This document shows, piece after piece, positions 28,658 to 39,230 of a DNA stretch of 64,000 nt. Each line of letters starts with the position of its first letter. Position 1 is the stretch's first letter. A program made the position numbers and the translations under genes. The notes below the pieces were generated by a model, which saw nothing but the letters and a program-made list of their open reading frames with translations, was not told the DNA's origin and made no database searches. The stretch covers positions 2,542,001-2,606,000 of the forward strand of contig CBDDCT010000007.1 of the NCBI GenBank assembly GCA_965226185.1, given 5' to 3'. The stretch is from CBDCYS01 sp965226185 (GTDB lineage Bacteria > Acidobacteriota > Terriglobia > Bryobacterales > UBA6623).

Positions 28658-30070
28658 GTGTCACAACCATTGATTGTCATGAAGTTCGGAGGCACGAGCA
28701 TCGGCTCGTCCGAGCGCATCGTCAGAGCAGCCGATTTGATTCAAGAGGCCCGCGAAAGATTCACCGTGGTTGCGGTCGTCTCGGCGATGGCCACGGTCAC
28801 CGACATGCTTCTTGAGACCATGCGACGCGCGGAAGCAGATGACCCAGCGTCGGTTGACACGCACCTGGGCGCCCTGAAGAGGCTCCACGTCGATGCCTGC
28901 CGAGAGTTGTTGCCAGTCGAGGATCACGACGAAGCCATTCATGAAATCGAGCGGCTGCTGGGTGCTTTTGAGCGAATCGCCCGCGGCATGCTGATGTTGG
29001 GGGAACGTCCGCCCAAATCCGTTGATGAAGCCGTGCCGGCCGGAGAAAAGCTGTCCTCCTATCTCGTCAGTGCGGTTCTTCGATCGAGGGGCGTGCCCGC
29101 TAAGGCAGTGGACGCATGTGAACTGATCGTGACGGACGGTGTCTTCGGGAACGCCTCGCCGCTGATCGACCTCACTCGTAGCAGCGTAAATGCCCGTCTC
29201 AGGCCCACTATCGAGAGGGGAGAAATCCCGATAGTGACAGGCTTTAGCGGAGCAACGCCGGAAGGACAACGAACGACGCTGGGACGCGGAGGCTCTGACT
29301 TCTCGGCTTCAATTCTTGCCACGGTTCTCGACGCCTCCGAGCTATGGATCTGGACCGACGTAGACGGCATCCTAACGGCCGATCCTCGTCTTGTGAAGGA
29401 TGCCCGGGTACTCCCCGAAGTCAGCTACAGTGAGGCGGCTGAGCTTGCTTATAACGGCGCCAAAGTGTTGCATCCCAGAACACTGGCGCCGCTTGTGGAG
29501 AAGCGCATCCCCGTCCGAATCAAGAACAGCTTGGAGCCCGAGAAGCCGGGGACGCGTATTGTCCACCAAATCACCGCCGATCACGGTGTACGTGCGATCA
29601 CATCGCTAGCCAAAGTCGCGCTGATCACGATTGAAGCCGCCAGCGCATCGATGTCCGGAGCCCAACTGATGGCTCGGGCGCTCGAGGCCGCTGCACGTGC
29701 CGGCGTTGAAGTGCTCTTAATGACCCGTTCGAGCTTTCGTCAGAACTTCTGCATGCTCGTCCGCGCCGAAGAACTTGCCAAGGCACGAGAGAGCCTGTGC
29801 GAAGAGCTTGCCATTGAGCTGGCCCACGACTATGTGCGCCCAATCCGTGTGGACGAAGGCGTTGGACTTCTGGCGGCCGTCGGCGAAGGGATGCACGGGT
29901 CTCCCGGGCTAGCAGGGAAAGTCTTCACGGCCATTTCCCAGCAGAACATCAACATCATCGCTATTGCCCAGGGATCGAGTGAGCTGACAATTGCAATCGT
30001 AGTCGCCGAGAAGGCCCTTGACAAAGCGGTGAGGGCCGTTCACGAAGCGTGTGAATTGGGTGCGGGGTAG
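28658..30070 (+). CDS. lysC: Aspartate kinase (first copy)
   Basis: This 470-residue enzyme phosphorylates aspartate, the first step towards lysine, threonine and methionine. The kinase domain starts VMKFGGTSIGSSERI and includes TLGRGGSDFSA and WTDVDGILTADP. Two C-terminal ACT domains (ISLAKVALITIEAASAS..., LAAVGEGMHGSPG) imply feedback control by amino acids. The start is GTG 28658. A second aspartate kinase lies 2.5 kb downstream in the same cluster. This copy resembles the kinase part of ThrA/LysC3-type enzymes but has no homoserine dehydrogenase fused. Confidence 0.92.
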   Translation: MSQPLIVMKFGGTSIGSSERIVRAADLIQEARERFTVVAVVSAMATVTDMLLETMRRAEADDPASVDTHLGALKRLHVDACRELLPVEDHDEAIHEIERLLGAFERIARGMLMLGERPPKSVDEAVPAGEKLSSYLVSAVLRSRGVPAKAVDACELIVTDGVFGNASPLIDLTRSSVNARLRPTIERGEIPIVTGFSGATPEGQRTTLGRGGSDFSASILATVLDASELWIWTDVDGILTADPRLVKDARVLPEVSYSEAAELAYNGAKVLHPRTLAPLVEKRIPVRIKNSLEPEKPGTRIVHQITADHGVRAITSLAKVALITIEAASASMSGAQLMARALEAAARAGVEVLLMTRSSFRQNFCMLVRAEELAKARESLCEELAIELAHDYVRPIRVDEGVGLLAAVGEGMHGSPGLAGKVFTAISQQNINIIAIAQGSSELTIAIVVAEKALDKAVRAVHEACELGAG

Positions 30071-30282
30071 ACGTTTTCCGCCCATCCGTTTGACCCTTCT
30101 TCAAAAAATCCGATATCCTCAGTAATGACTCTTCGGGACTGACGATACTGTTCGGCAAAAAGGGTGTTGCCGCTCACCGGTGCACCTAAATCTGAAATCC
30201 GAGTTCATGAAGCGGGAGTAAGCGAAGTTCGCCCCTGCTTGCCTTCGGGACTGTCCCAAAACACCGGCGTTGGTAGTGATCC

Positions 30283-31290
30283 ATGCATCTGTTTGAGCTA
30301 ACACGGGCCCTCGTCGATATAGACTCGGTCACTCCCAACGAGTTCGAAATCGGCAACTATCTCCACGACTACCTGCGGCCGCTGGCCAAAAAATTCGACG
30401 GCCGGATCGAGCTGATGCCGGTGGCTCCCCAGCGCAACAACGTCTACGTCAACTGGGGAGAACCCGACGTCGTCCTTTCCACCCACATGGACACGGTGCC
30501 GCCGTTCATCCCCTCGCGAGAGGACGACGAGCGCATCTGGGGGCGGGGCGCCTGCGACACGCACGGCATCGCGGCGTCCATGATCAAGGCTACGGAAACC
30601 TTGCTGGAAGAGGGTGTTCGCAATCTTGGATTGCTGTTCGTGGTAGGCGAGGAAGTCGACGGCGCTGGCGCGATGAAAGCCAACGAGAATCCTCCGGGTT
30701 CGCGATATCTTATCAACGGCGAGCCAACCGAGAACCTGCTAGGACTCGGCACAAAAGGCGTCCTGCGCGTGGAACTCGATGCGACCGGCAGGTCCGTGCA
30801 TTCCGCCTACGCCGAGTTGGGCGATTCGGCGATCGACAAGCTGCTGGATAATCTCCAGGCGCTGCGCCAAGTGAAGTGGCCGGTTGACGAGGTTCTCGGC
30901 GACACAACACTCAACATTGGAACTATATCGGGCGGAGAGGCGGCCAACGTCATTCCCGATCACGCCGCGGCTTCGATAGCGATTCGCGTGGTGTCCAGTC
31001 TGGAAGATCTGAAGAGGCTGGTCTTTTCCACGCTCGACGAGCGCGTGACGGCTACCATTTCATCCGAAGTGCCCGCCGTCCACCTTCAATCGGCGCCGGG
31101 ATTTGAAACTACCATCGTCAAATACGCGACCGACATCCCCAAACTGACGAACTGGGGTCAGCCCCTTCTCATCGGGCCGGGAACCATTCACGTCGCCCAC
31201 AGCGTTGACGAGCATGTTCCCAAGAAACAACTTCTCGAGGCGGTTGAACTCTACAAGAGCCTCGTGAAGCAACTTCAAGCGACGCAGTAA
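30283..31290 (+). CDS. M20-family metallopeptidase (DapE/ArgE-like)
   Basis: A 335-residue zinc amidohydrolase. Metal ligands are visible in LSTHMDTVPP (His/Asp), GRGACDTHG and VVGEEVDGAGA (Glu-Glu), and a late His in GTIHVAHSVDEHVP. Placement inside a lysine cluster with dapD (succinylase branch) suggests it is the desuccinylase acting on N-succinyl-LL-diaminopimelate. The sequence could equally be an acetylornithine deacetylase-like paralogue, so no gene symbol is assigned. Confidence 0.85.
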   Translation: MHLFELTRALVDIDSVTPNEFEIGNYLHDYLRPLAKKFDGRIELMPVAPQRNNVYVNWGEPDVVLSTHMDTVPPFIPSREDDERIWGRGACDTHGIAASMIKATETLLEEGVRNLGLLFVVGEEVDGAGAMKANENPPGSRYLINGEPTENLLGLGTKGVLRVELDATGRSVHSAYAELGDSAIDKLLDNLQALRQVKWPVDEVLGDTTLNIGTISGGEAANVIPDHAAASIAIRVVSSLEDLKRLVFSTLDERVTATISSEVPAVHLQSAPGFETTIVKYATDIPKLTNWGQPLLIGPGTIHVAHSVDEHVPKKQLLEAVELYKSLVKQLQATQ

Positions 31291-31336
31291 AAAGCGATTC
31301 GCTTCCGCATGCTGATCCAGCGGGAGGAGCTTTGTC

Positions 31337-32389
31337 ATGGAGAGGAAAATCGAAGTCGGCGTGCTGGGCGCGACCGGAATGGTCGGCCAGCAGTTCGTGA
31401 ACCAGTTGCGGGACCACCCTTGGTTCGATCTGACGTGGCTCGGCGCCAGCGAGCGCAGCGCCGGTAAGCTCTATCACGAGGCGGCTAATTGGATGCAGAA
31501 TAGCTCGATTCCCGAGTCCGTGGCGTCCAGAACGGTCCAGGCGTCGAAGCCGGAGAACGGCGCCCCGCGGCTGGTGTTTTCGGCTTTGGACGCCTCCGTC
31601 GCGGGAGAGATCGAGCAGGCATTCGCCTCCGCCGGCCACTTCGTAGTGTCGAACTCGAAGAACCATCGCATGGACGCCGATGTGCCGCTGCTGATCGCCG
31701 AAGTGAACGCGGACCACGCCGGCTTGATCGCCGTGCAGCGCAAGAAGCGCGGCTGGAGCGGCGCCATCGTCACGAATCCTAACTGTTCCACGATAGCCAT
31801 GGTCATGGGACTCGCGCCGTTGAAGCCTTTCGGCATCAAGAAGGTCATTGCCAGCACCATGCAGGCGATCTCCGGCGCCGGATACCCGGGGCTGGCGTCG
31901 ATGGACATCGTGGCCAACGTGATCCCCTACATTGGCGGCGAAGAAGAGAAGATGCAGCGCGAGACCCAGAAACTCCTCGGGGATTTCAATGGCGATCGCG
32001 TGGAACCGCTCGACGCGGTTGTCAGCGCGCATTGCAACCGGGTCGGCGTAGTGGACGGCCACACGGTTGCCGTTTCGGTCGAGTTGGAGCGGAAGCCGGC
32101 CATCGCGGAACTGGAGGCCGCTTTTGTTTCTTTTCGCGGGGTTCCCCAGGAAAAAGATCTGCCCACCGCGCCGAAACAGCCGGTCCATCTGATGACACAA
32201 CCGGACCGGCCGCAGCCGCGCAAAGATGCTCTGATCGAGGGCGGAATGGCGGTGAGCGTGGGCCGCGTGCGGGAATGTCCGGTGCTGGACTACAAGTTTG
32301 TGGTACTGGGACATAATACGATCCGCGGGGCGGCGGGGGCGGCCGTGCTCAACGCCGAGTTGATGCTCAGCGAAGGGTTGCTGGACTGA
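31337..32389 (+). CDS. asd: Aspartate-semialdehyde dehydrogenase
   Basis: This 350-residue NADPH enzyme reduces aspartyl phosphate to aspartate semialdehyde. Key features are the nucleotide motif VLGATGMVGQQF, the active-site Cys in VTNPNCSTIAM and ISGAGYPG, followed by the catalytic His in VSAHCNRVGVVDGHT. It resembles the archaeal/fungal-type ASADH more than the E. coli type. ATG 31337 follows GGGAGGAG. It lies 46 bp after the M20 gene in the lysine cluster. Confidence 0.93.
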   Translation: MERKIEVGVLGATGMVGQQFVNQLRDHPWFDLTWLGASERSAGKLYHEAANWMQNSSIPESVASRTVQASKPENGAPRLVFSALDASVAGEIEQAFASAGHFVVSNSKNHRMDADVPLLIAEVNADHAGLIAVQRKKRGWSGAIVTNPNCSTIAMVMGLAPLKPFGIKKVIASTMQAISGAGYPGLASMDIVANVIPYIGGEEEKMQRETQKLLGDFNGDRVEPLDAVVSAHCNRVGVVDGHTVAVSVELERKPAIAELEAAFVSFRGVPQEKDLPTAPKQPVHLMTQPDRPQPRKDALIEGGMAVSVGRVRECPVLDYKFVVLGHNTIRGAAGAAVLNAELMLSEGLLD

Positions 32390-32472
32390 CGTCGCGGGTG
32401 CTGTCCGCACTCCGAAGTTTGTCATTGTGGAAGCGCTGGTTGGAAGCGCTGGGACCGGGACGGGCGCTTTGA

Positions 32473-32584
32473 AACACCCGTAGCGCGGGGCTCGGAAGAG
32501 ACCCGCGGCCTTTCGTCACGCCGCACCTGACGGGCAAACGGATCAATACCGCGGGTCTCTTCCGAGCCCCGCGCTACGGGTGTT
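32473..32584. repeat. 36-bp perfect inverted repeat between asd and lysC
   Basis: Arms at 32473-32508 and 32549-32584 are exact reverse complements (AACACCCGTAGCGCGGGG at the outer end), with a 40-base spacer. The transcript would form an extremely stable hairpin between two genes of one pathway, 21 bp before the second lysC. It could attenuate or terminate transcription or protect mRNA ends, or it may simply be a mobile palindromic repeat. Confidence 0.85.
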
Positions 32585-32604
32585 ATTGACAGGGACAAGA
32601 AACC

Positions 32605-33957
<1,353 letters not shown>

Positions 33958-33978
<21 letters not shown>

Positions 33979-34001
33979 CGACGAGGGAGTGTTCGCATAA
34001 C
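33958..34001 (+). repeat. 22-bp tandem duplication at the lysC-dapB junction
   Basis: Two consecutive 22-bp units, one mismatch (GACGAGGGAGTATTCGCATAAC, then the same with TG for TA), cover the lysC stop and the intergenic gap. The second unit places GAGGGAG at a workable distance before the dapB ATG at 34003, so the duplication rebuilt the ribosome site. Confidence 0.8.
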
Positions 34002-34002
34002 G

Positions 34003-34719
34003 ATGAATGAATCCGAGACGAGCCCGGCAAAACTGGCGCTGGTGGGTTATGGCAACATGGGACGCCTGCTCGAGCGCTTGGCTCCCGATTTCGGCTTTGA
34101 GGTTGCGCTGAAGCTGGATGAGTTCAACAACATTGACGGCGAAGGGATTACAGCGGAAAACTTCCAGGGAATCGATGTGGCTGTTGACTTTTCGATTCCG
34201 GCCGCCGTTGCCGAAAACGCCGAAAAAATCGCTCCTTTAGGCGTGAACTTGGTGATAGGAACTACCGGCTGGCTGGATCAGTTGCCGCGCGTCGAAGCCG
34301 CTCTCGAGCGTGATAAAATCGGCGTGGTCCACGGCGCTAATTTTTCGGTGGGCGTGCTGGCCTTCTATGGCATTGTCGAGGCGGCGGCGCGAATTTTGGC
34401 TGATCAAGACGACTACGACTGTTGGGCCTACGAAGCTCACCACAACAAGAAAAAGGACGCCCCGTCGGGCACGATGCTGCGATTGCTCCAGGTCATGAAA
34501 GACAGCGGCTATCCGGGTGACCCCGACGTTGCGACGAACCGGGTCGGGGCGATGCCGGGTATGCACGAGATCGGATTCGACTCCGAGGCGGATACGATCC
34601 GGCTCAGCCATACGGCGCGCAGCCGGATGGGTTTCGCCCGGGGAGCGTTGCGCGCCGCGCGCTGGGTTATCGGCAAGCAAGGGTTATACGAATTCTCGTC
34701 TATCTGGAAGCAGGTATAG
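34003..34719 (+). CDS. dapB: 4-Hydroxy-tetrahydrodipicolinate reductase
   Basis: A 238-residue NAD(P)H reductase of the diaminopimelate/lysine pathway. It has a Rossmann motif (VGYGNMGRL), DFSIPAAVAEN, VIGTTGWLD and the catalytic region EAHHNKKKDAPSGT containing the active His and Lys. It is slightly shorter than E. coli DapB (273 residues) at the N-terminus. It follows lysC with a 24-bp gap formed by a tandem duplication, and dapA follows 30 bp later. Confidence 0.93.
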   Translation: MNESETSPAKLALVGYGNMGRLLERLAPDFGFEVALKLDEFNNIDGEGITAENFQGIDVAVDFSIPAAVAENAEKIAPLGVNLVIGTTGWLDQLPRVEAALERDKIGVVHGANFSVGVLAFYGIVEAAARILADQDDYDCWAYEAHHNKKKDAPSGTMLRLLQVMKDSGYPGDPDVATNRVGAMPGMHEIGFDSEADTIRLSHTARSRMGFARGALRAARWVIGKQGLYEFSSIWKQV

Positions 34720-34749
34720 CTTTTCTCAGCACAGCAAAGGGAGGTTGTC

Positions 34750-35649
34750 ATGTTTAAAGGATGCGGCACGGCGCTGGTGACCCCGTTTCGCGCCGACCTC
34801 TCGGTTGACGAGCAGGCGGTGCGCCGTTTAGCAAAGCGCCAAATCGACAGGGGCATCCATTTCCTGGTCCCCTGCGGCACGACCGGGGAGAGCCCGACGC
34901 TGAACCAGCAAGAGCACCTGCGCGTTGTCGAATTAGTTCTGGAAGAAGCGAAGGGCAAGGTCCCTGTTCTGGCGGGTGCCGGCGGGTACAACACGCAAGA
35001 AGTCATCGAGCTGGCCAACGAGCTGGAAGCGATGGGAGCCGACGGACTTCTTTCGGTCACCCCCTACTACAACAAACCCACTCCCGAGGGACTCTACCAG
35101 CACTACAACGCCATCGCGTCCGCCACCCGGCTGCCAATCGTTCTTTACAACGTCCCCAGCCGCACCGGAATCAACATTGCTCCCGGTACGCTGGCACGGC
35201 TCGCCTCGATCGACAACATCGTCGGAGTGAAGGAAGCTTCGGGTGACATCGGGCAAATGGCGGCAATTTTTCAAGAGCTGCCGGACGACTTCTTGGTGCT
35301 TTCAGGCGACGACTCCGTCACGCTGCCGCTGATGGCGTTGGGAGGAGTGGGCGTGATCTCGGTGGCTTCCAACGAGATTCCCGCCGAGATGTCAAAGCTC
35401 TGCGGCCTGGCCCTAAGAGGAGACTTCGATGGGGCGAGGAAAGTTCATCGGCGCTACCATTCGCTGATGGAGGTCAACTTCGTCGAAAGCAATCCCGGGC
35501 CGGTCAAGGCTGCCATGGCCATGATGGGGCTGATCGGGCCCCACTACCGTTTACCCATGGTCGAACCAGAATCCGGCAGCCAGGCGAAGATCTCCCGAGT
35601 GCTGGCGCAAGTGGGGCTGACTACGCCCGCCGCCGCGTCAGCCGATTAG
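34750..35649 (+). CDS. dapA: 4-Hydroxy-tetrahydrodipicolinate synthase
   Basis: This 299-residue TIM-barrel lyase condenses pyruvate with aspartate semialdehyde. Family motifs are GTTGESPTL, a Tyr in TPYYNKPT, YNVPSRTGINI, and the Schiff-base Lys in VGVKEASGD. The length matches the family. AAAGGGAGG precedes the ATG at good spacing. It ends the compact lysC-dapB-dapA block; an intergenic repeat separates it from dapD. Confidence 0.95.
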   Translation: MFKGCGTALVTPFRADLSVDEQAVRRLAKRQIDRGIHFLVPCGTTGESPTLNQQEHLRVVELVLEEAKGKVPVLAGAGGYNTQEVIELANELEAMGADGLLSVTPYYNKPTPEGLYQHYNAIASATRLPIVLYNVPSRTGINIAPGTLARLASIDNIVGVKEASGDIGQMAAIFQELPDDFLVLSGDDSVTLPLMALGGVGVISVASNEIPAEMSKLCGLALRGDFDGARKVHRRYHSLMEVNFVESNPGPVKAAMAMMGLIGPHYRLPMVEPESGSQAKISRVLAQVGLTTPAAASAD

Positions 35650-35700
35650 GAGTCTGGCCCGCGGAGCGCGAGCCTTTGAGCCGCGAAGCGGCGCAGGATC

Positions 35701-35762
35701 GTAGCCCAGGGTGGAGCGAAGCGGAACCCTGGGTTCGAAACCCATCGAGGGGAAAGCCCTGA
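35701..35762. repeat. Intergenic palindromic repeat between dapA and dapD
   Basis: The stem CCCAGGGT/ACCCTGGG (35705-35712 and 35726-35733) is followed by a second short palindrome, GGGTTCGAAACCC. The wording resembles repeats found in many copies in acidobacterial and planctomycete genomes. It looks like a tRNA T-arm at first glance but there is no cloverleaf. Confidence 0.5.
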
Positions 35763-35978
35763 AGGGGCGGAGGAAAACCAGCGCAAAAATATGATCGCGA
35801 ACTCAGGATTCGCCGAATAAAACACAATGATCGGGCCAGCCGAATGCGGTCCCGAAAATTACTAACCCGGCAGTGTGGGGGTTAGGCCAGCAACCATTAC
35901 CCCGGGGTGGGCCGGACTCTTCGTGCCCTCGCATTCCCCGAGCTGCTGAATCTCTCTGGCTCAATTCTCAACCGCACT

Positions 35979-36836
35979 ATGCTTCCTCAACAAGCCATGC
36001 TCGAAACCTCGATCAACCAACTTTTCGACAAGAATCCCGAAGACTTCACCCATCAAGACATGGAGCGTTTCCAGGAGTTCAAATCAGCCTTGAACTCCGG
36101 CATCGCGCGGGCCGCTGAGCCTGCACCCGGCAGTCCGCTCGGCTGGACGGTGAATCCCTGGGTAAAGCGCGGCATACTCGTCGGCTTTCGAATGGGGAAA
36201 ACCGTCGACATGTCGAGCGAGGGCAGCCGTTTCCGTTTCTTCGACAAGTCGACTTACCCGCTAAAGACGCTGGGCCTCGACAACAGCGTCCGTGTCGTGC
36301 CCGGCGGATCAAGCATTCGCGACGGTTGCTACATCGGCAAGAGCGTCACCTGCATGCCGCCGATGTACGTCAACGTAGGAGCCTATGTCGGCGACGGAAC
36401 GATGGTCGATTCGCACGCGCTGGTGGGAAGCTGCGCTCAGGTCGGAAAGAATTGCCACATCAGTGCAGCGGCCCAAATCGGAGGCGTGCTTGAACCCGTC
36501 GGCGCTTTGCCGGTGATCATCGAAGACAACGTTCTGGTCGGCGGAAACTGCGGTGTCTATGAAGGTGCCATCGTCAAGAAAAGGGCGGTTCTGGGGGCGG
36601 GAGTGATTCTGACGCGGTCCACGCCGGTCTACGACATCGTCCATCGAACGATCCATCGCTCCGACGGTGACAGCCCTCTCGTCATTCCCGAAGGCGCGGT
36701 CGTGGTTGCCGGCTCACGCCCCGTCAGTTCGGGAGCAGGCAAGGACTGGAATCTTTCGCTCTACACGCCCGTCATCGTCAAATACCGCGATGAAAAGACG
36801 GACGAAAGGATCCAGTTGGAGGAATTGTTGAGATAG
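35979..36836 (+). CDS. dapD: Tetrahydrodipicolinate N-succinyltransferase
   Basis: This 285-residue protein uses succinyl-CoA to acylate tetrahydrodipicolinate, committing the pathway to the succinylase branch. The N-terminal helical part is followed by WTVNPWVKRGILVGFRMG, then left-handed beta-helix hexapeptide repeats (VNVGAYVGDGTMVDSHALVG, CHISAAAQIGG) and ILTRSTPVYD, all typical of DapD. ATG 35979 or ATG 35997 could be the start; neither has a clear ribosome site. Confidence 0.9.
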   Translation: MLPQQAMLETSINQLFDKNPEDFTHQDMERFQEFKSALNSGIARAAEPAPGSPLGWTVNPWVKRGILVGFRMGKTVDMSSEGSRFRFFDKSTYPLKTLGLDNSVRVVPGGSSIRDGCYIGKSVTCMPPMYVNVGAYVGDGTMVDSHALVGSCAQVGKNCHISAAAQIGGVLEPVGALPVIIEDNVLVGGNCGVYEGAIVKKRAVLGAGVILTRSTPVYDIVHRTIHRSDGDSPLVIPEGAVVVAGSRPVSSGAGKDWNLSLYTPVIVKYRDEKTDERIQLEELLR

Positions 36837-37058
36837 GCCGTGGGCCGGGGCGCCCAAATGAGACCTGCCTGACTTGTGGCCGCGAAAAGGTGAGCGCTGG
36901 GGTTTCCTGGCCGCGGGAATCGGACTCTAAGCTATACTGACCGGATCAATAAACTTGGACGGAAAAGCGATTCCAACCCCTCGTTCTTCTGTCTGCAAGT
37001 GGCGCTGGCGATCTGCCGCGGCCACGGCGTCCCATCCAAATGCTATGAGGAGTCGTAA

Positions 37059-37814
37059 ATGAAGGGTGTCGTTCTAGCGGGAGGTCTTGGTACGCGTTTG
37101 GACCCGCTCACGCGGATCACGAACAAGCACTTGCTGCCGATCTACGACAAGCCGATGATCTACTACCCGATCGAAACGCTTGTCACGGCCGGTATCACTG
37201 ACATTCTCATTGTTACGGGAGGGCAGAACGCGGGAGATTTTCTGCGTCTGCTAGGCAATGGCAAGGAGTTTGGCCTCAAGCATATCAACTACACCTACCA
37301 AGACGGCGAGGGCGGAATCGCCGAAGCTCTGGGACTGGCCGAGCACTTCGCCGAGGGACAAAAGATCTGTGTGGTGCTCGGGGATAACATCCTCGAACGC
37401 AGCATCGCCGCGGCGGCGGACGCTTTCAGGAAGCAACCTCGAGGGGCCCGAATCCTGTTGAAGGCCGTGCCTGACGCAGAGCGTTTCGGCGTTGCCGAGA
37501 TCGACGGAGACCGTATTGCCGGCATCGAGGAGAAACCGGACAAACCGCGTTCGAACTATGCCGTGACTGGAATCTACATGTACGACGCAACGGTTTTCGA
37601 CAAGATTCGCACCTTGGTTCCCTCGGGGCGGGACGAGCTCGAGATCACCGACGTGAACAATCTGTACGTTCGGGAAGGCACGCTGACGTTTTCGATCCTG
37701 GAGGGCTGGTGGACCGATGCGGGGACGATCGATTCTCTCGTCAAGGCCAGCGAACTGGTCGCAAGAACCGGCGCGAACAACATCACCGCTGACGGTCCGG
37801 CTTCCGAGACCTAG
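37059..37814 (+). CDS. Sugar-phosphate nucleotidyltransferase (RmlA-like)
   Basis: This 251-residue protein activates a sugar 1-phosphate to an NDP-sugar for surface polysaccharides. The N-terminal signature VVLAGGLGTRLDPLTRITNKHLLPIYDKPMI is that of glucose-1-phosphate thymidylyltransferases, with VVLGDNILE and GWWTDAGTIDSL further on. It is about 40 residues shorter at the C-terminus than E. coli RmlA, as in the short archaeal/bacterial class. AGGAG lies seven bases before the ATG. No other rml genes are adjacent. Confidence 0.88.
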   Translation: MKGVVLAGGLGTRLDPLTRITNKHLLPIYDKPMIYYPIETLVTAGITDILIVTGGQNAGDFLRLLGNGKEFGLKHINYTYQDGEGGIAEALGLAEHFAEGQKICVVLGDNILERSIAAAADAFRKQPRGARILLKAVPDAERFGVAEIDGDRIAGIEEKPDKPRSNYAVTGIYMYDATVFDKIRTLVPSGRDELEITDVNNLYVREGTLTFSILEGWWTDAGTIDSLVKASELVARTGANNITADGPASET

Positions 37815-38029
37815 GGGGCGAGGAATAACGGCCAATCCCGGCCCATGGCGCGGCTAGCCCGGGAAACATTTCCACGATCCGGGGCCGCGGTTCGTCAATA
37901 TGCGTTGGCGCATGTTTTCAGGCCTGGCTCAGGCGGTTCGCCGGAAGCCGAACCCGGCGTGTGTTCTGTCAGCCACGGACCTGGCCGGCGGCGGAAGCAG
38001 TGCCAAAAACCGCATGTTATAGTTTGGGT

Positions 38030-38845
38030 ATGATCCCCCTACGGTGGTTGCGGAGGCGGGTCTTAGCGACGATGCTGCTGATGCTAGCCGCCGGGTTTTT
38101 GGTCGCTCAGCGCACCTATCGCGGAATCCCACTGCCTCCGCCGGGGCCTGTTTACGTGGCCGAGCCGGTCGACGGCGACGTGCCCGGGGAGTTTTCGTTT
38201 GTGCGTCTGGCTTACAGTGACCCCTACGGTCCGAGGGCGATGGGACAGCGTCCCTGGATGATTGACTCTCCCGCGGCCGAACGCCACTTTCTGCAGGGTC
38301 TGCGGCGCCTTTCCAACATTGATTGCAAGTCCAAGGAGGTCTACCTGCGCGCCACGGACGATGAATTCTTCGACTATCCCTGGATCTACGTCGTCGAGCC
38401 GGGACACTGGGATCTGGCCGACGAGGAGGCCGAGCTGATTCGAGAATATTTGCTGCGCGGCGGTTTCGTGATCTTTGACGATTTTCACGGGACCTACGAG
38501 TGGGCTACATTCATACGCGGCCTTCGCAAGGTTTTTCCGGATCGTCCTGTCGTCGACCTGGGCCCAGAGGAAGAAGCCTTTCACGTGCTCTACGATCTGG
38601 AACCGAAAGAACAGATCCCGGGGGCTCAAATGCTCTATACGGGCCGCACGTACGAGCGGGACGGATTCACGCCCCGCTGGCGGGGAATCTACGACGACGA
38701 CGGCCGTTTGATGGTGCTCATTAATTTCAACATGGATTTAGGTGACGCCTGGGAGCACGCGGACTGGCCCGAGTACCCCGAGCGTTACACCGCCATGGCC
38801 TATCGGCTAGGCATCAACTACATCGTCTATTCGATGACTCATTAG
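38030..38845 (+). CDS. DUF4159-domain protein
   Basis: A 271-residue protein with an N-terminal membrane anchor or signal (LRRRVLATMLLMLAAGFLVAQ). The body is the DUF4159 fold: FVRLAYSDPYG, YPWIYVVEPGHWDLADEEA, LREYLLRGGFVIFDDFHG and YRLGINYIVYSMTH. Such proteins are often found near AAA+/VWA (MoxR-type) operons and resemble a glutamine-amidotransferase-like fold without the catalytic residues. Those partners are not in the window. ATG 38030 gives the signal sequence. Confidence 0.82.
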   Translation: MIPLRWLRRRVLATMLLMLAAGFLVAQRTYRGIPLPPPGPVYVAEPVDGDVPGEFSFVRLAYSDPYGPRAMGQRPWMIDSPAAERHFLQGLRRLSNIDCKSKEVYLRATDDEFFDYPWIYVVEPGHWDLADEEAELIREYLLRGGFVIFDDFHGTYEWATFIRGLRKVFPDRPVVDLGPEEEAFHVLYDLEPKEQIPGAQMLYTGRTYERDGFTPRWRGIYDDDGRLMVLINFNMDLGDAWEHADWPEYPERYTAMAYRLGINYIVYSMTH

Positions 38846-39017
38846 CCCGACGAAGCCTGGTTTTTTCAGCTAGCGGCGAGGCGAAGTGGGCGAGAGAAGT
38901 TGTGAGTTTGCGGGGGAACGCGTTCAGCAGCTCTTCGAGCAAGCGCTTGACTCCGTCGCGCCGCTCCAACAGCTCTTGCGCCAGCTCTTCAATCGTGCCA
39001 CTGTGATCATGGGTCAT
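38814..39017 (-). CDS. Small hypothetical protein
   Basis: A possible 67-residue protein that I do not recognise. The N-terminal half is a charged helix (TIEELAQELLERRDGVKRLL) and the C-terminal half is basic. An AAGAGA ribosome site lies about seven bases before the ATG at 39017. It overlaps the end of the DUF4159 gene by 32 bp on the other strand. It could be a leftover from the neighbouring transposon region. Confidence 0.3.
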   Translation of the reverse strand: MTHDHSGTIEELAQELLERRDGVKRLLEELLNAFPRKLTTSLAHFASPLAEKTRLRRANESSNRRCS

Positions 39018-39178
39018 CGTTTTGTCTCTTTTGTTGATGGTTTGTCTTGAATCAATCCATCGTGGAAACAAACGATGACCTCCCTCAAGCGGCCAGAACA
39101 TTCTACAGAAAAATTGTTACAGAACCGCAGCCAGAGTGTGCTCAGCTTCCCCTTCCCCCTCCCCTCAACGTCGAGTCC

Positions 39179-39194
39179 GGGGCCGTCAGGCCCC
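39179..39194 (-). terminator. GC-rich hairpin after the integrase-type transposase
   Basis: The stem GGGGCC/GGCCCC closes the loop GTCA, about 40 bp past the transposase stop. There is no T run, so this is a weak call. Confidence 0.3.
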
Positions 39195-39230
39195 GCTGAG
39201 GGCAGTGCTGTTGCCAGCAGCGCGGCAGCT

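Noticed and set aside
35726..35745. T-arm-like sequence suggesting a tRNA
   Set aside because: GGGTTCGAAACCC resembles a T-arm, but there is no acceptor, D or anticodon stem; it belongs to a palindromic repeat.
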